Assembly (NCBI GenBank): GCA_030042335.1
Contig: JASHZW010000041.1
Coordinates: 1-5,707, forward strand
DNA from: Nitrososphaerales archaeon
GTDB taxonomy: Archaea; Thermoproteota; Nitrososphaeria; Nitrososphaerales; UBA183
Direction: 5' to 3'
Length of the DNA: 5,707 nucleotides
How positions within the stretch are numbered: the stretch's first letter is position 1; every line of letters starts with the position of its first letter. Both the position numbers and the translations under genes were made by a program. The notes beneath the pieces are model-generated. The model searched no databases, was not told where the DNA came from, and saw only the letters and a list, made by a program, of their open reading frames with translations. This document shows, piece after piece, positions 5,074-5,707 of the stretch.

Positions 5074-5525
5074 GCCCTGCAGGTAGCACAAAGAACTCGT
5101 CTGTCGCTGAGCTTCTGTGAGAAGACCGAATTGCAGTTGACGCAAAGGAAAATCGCTTTCCTTTCCGAGTCCTCGCTCTTTGTCCTTCGATAGTTCTGGG
5201 TCCAGTACGCCATCATCATAACCCTGCCCGTGTCGTCAGTGGTGATGTCCATATCCCAAGGATACCTGCTCGCGATGCGCACGTCCTCATGTTTCACGTT
5301 GGACTCTGAGCCCAGCAGTCGGGAAATTGTGTCAACGGATTCTTGCAGGCTGAGTGAACCAGCATAGATTATGATTCTTGAAAGGTAAGCTCCATGGCAC
5401 GAGTATCCTGTGATAACGGGACTAGCTTCGTCGCTAAGAAATCTGAGGATCGCAGGCTGATCGCAGTGCCCATAGCACTTCTCGAGCTGACCGTATCTCT
5501 CGGCCACCAGCGACCTAAGTTCCAT
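5070..5525 (-). CDS. Unrecognised Cys-rich protein with C-terminal zinc ribbon, 151 aa
   Basis: I do not recognise the family. The C-terminus carries CVNC (128-131) and CATC (146-149), spaced 14 residues apart, a clear zinc-ribbon pattern. A second potential metal cluster is near the N-terminus: C17, H20 and C21, then C43 and H44. The middle (about 45-110) looks alpha/beta, with the strand LSRIIIYAG (48-56), a helix (59-71), an acidic segment and a hydrophobic strand RVMMMAYW (101-108). No membrane segment or signal peptide is seen. Zinc ribbons often bind nucleic acid or mediate protein contacts, but no function can be assigned. The ATG at 5525 has a TATA-like element 28 bp upstream. It converges with the thioredoxin-like gene and diverges from the glycerate kinase. 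Confidence 0.72.
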   Translation of the reverse strand: MELRSLVAERYGQLEKCYGHCDQPAILRFLSDEASPVITGYSCHGAYLSRIIIYAGSLSLQESVDTISRLLGSESNVKHEDVRIASRYPWDMDITTDDTGRVMMMAYWTQNYRRTKSEDSERKAIFLCVNCNSVFSQKLSDRRVLCATCRA

Positions 5526-5547
5526 GATTGCGCAATTCTCGGGGCAC

Positions 5548-5558
5548 CTTAATTACCT
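5548..5558. promoter_or_regulatory. Shared divergent TATA-like element
   Basis: CCTTAATTACC is nearly symmetrical, reading GGTAATTAAGG on the other strand. Its centre is 28 bp from the minus-strand ATG (5525) and 31 bp from the plus-strand ATG (5584), so one site fits both leaderless starts. A second A/T-rich block, CTTAGTTA at 5557-5564, may instead serve the plus gene. Confidence 0.45.
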
Positions 5559-5583
5559 TAGTTACAGGACGGAGAACCAAGGC

Positions 5584-5707
5584 ATGTACATCAAGAACGC
5601 CTCCGAATTGATTCGCAATGGGCGAACGATGGCTGAGAGGCGTGCGAGACGTCTGTGCATCGAAGGAGCCGAGGCCGCTCTGAAGGCGGTGGAACCCTCC
5701 AAGCTCA
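5584..5707 (+). CDS. Probable glycerate 2-kinase (MOFRL family), N-terminal fragment
   Basis: Only the first 41 codons are in the window; the gene runs off the right edge. The visible part is one long, basic amphipathic region. MYIKNASELI followed by a helix with ARRLCIEGAEAALKAVEPSKL resembles the opening of archaeal glycerate 2-kinases of the MOFRL type, which begin with a similar short strand and a helix ending in an A-[AV]-[DE]-P turn. These enzymes phosphorylate D-glycerate to 2-phosphoglycerate, feeding the semi- and non-phosphorylative Entner-Doudoroff pathways. The kinase motifs lie outside the window, so the call rests on N-terminal resemblance alone. The ATG at 5584 is preceded by an A/T-rich promoter region about 31 bp upstream. 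Confidence 0.55.
   Translation, partial: MYIKNASELIRNGRTMAERRARRLCIEGAEAALKAVEPSKL

Noticed and set aside
1..5707. CRISPR array, insertion sequence or attachment site
   Set aside because: I found no regularly spaced repeats, no transposase or integrase motifs and no terminal inverted repeats; the tRNA 3' end is not visibly duplicated downstream.

Overview
The window looks archaeal. The coding strand changes often. Most genes have an A/T-rich TATA-like element about 25-35 bp upstream of the start codon and no Shine-Dalgarno site, the usual picture for leaderless archaeal transcripts. GTG and TTG starts occur. The tRNA gene carries introns that fold as bulge-helix-bulge (BHB) motifs, and the first gene is an archaeal-type AbrB+PhoU regulator. 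I cannot fix the phylum; GC content is moderate.

Layout, left to right. (1) 1-939 (+): the 3' part of a PhoU-type phosphate-uptake regulator, cut by the window edge. (2) 977-1096 (+): a tRNA-Leu(CAA) gene interrupted twice, by a 12-nt intron at 30/31 and a 23-nt intron at the canonical 37/38 site. (3) 1109-1582 (-): a GNAT acetyltransferase convergent with the tRNA. (4) 1583-1831: an intergenic stretch holding the GNAT promoter and no convincing gene. (5) 1832-2122 (-): a 96-aa protein of unknown function, divergent from the next pair. (6) 2186-3415 and 3399-4175 (+): a CysRS-fold enzyme without the usual C-terminal anticodon-binding region, overlapping by 17 nt a GNAT protein that appears to hold two GNAT-like halves. 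(7) 4195-4695 (+): a small HExxH zinc-metalloprotein. (8) 4738-5073 (+): a small thioredoxin-fold protein with a CPHC site. (9) 5070-5525 (-): an unrecognised Cys-rich protein with a C-terminal zinc ribbon. (10) 5584-5707 (+): the N-terminus of a probable glycerate 2-kinase, divergent from gene 9 across one shared A/T-rich promoter region.

Two things stand out. The tRNA-Leu can be rebuilt exactly after removal of two introns, and the two folds needed for splicing compete for the same nucleotides, which suggests an order of removal. The second is the pair CysRS-like ligase plus tandem GNAT. In actinobacterial mycothiol synthesis, MshC (a CysRS paralogue of about 412 aa without the anticodon-binding domain) is followed in the pathway by MshD (a tandem GNAT). 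The same two architectures are translationally linked here, with a CPHC thioredoxin-like protein nearby. This makes an archaeal cysteine-conjugate or small-thiol pathway a testable idea. The plainer alternative is that the first gene is this lineage's compact housekeeping CysRS and the GNAT is unrelated.
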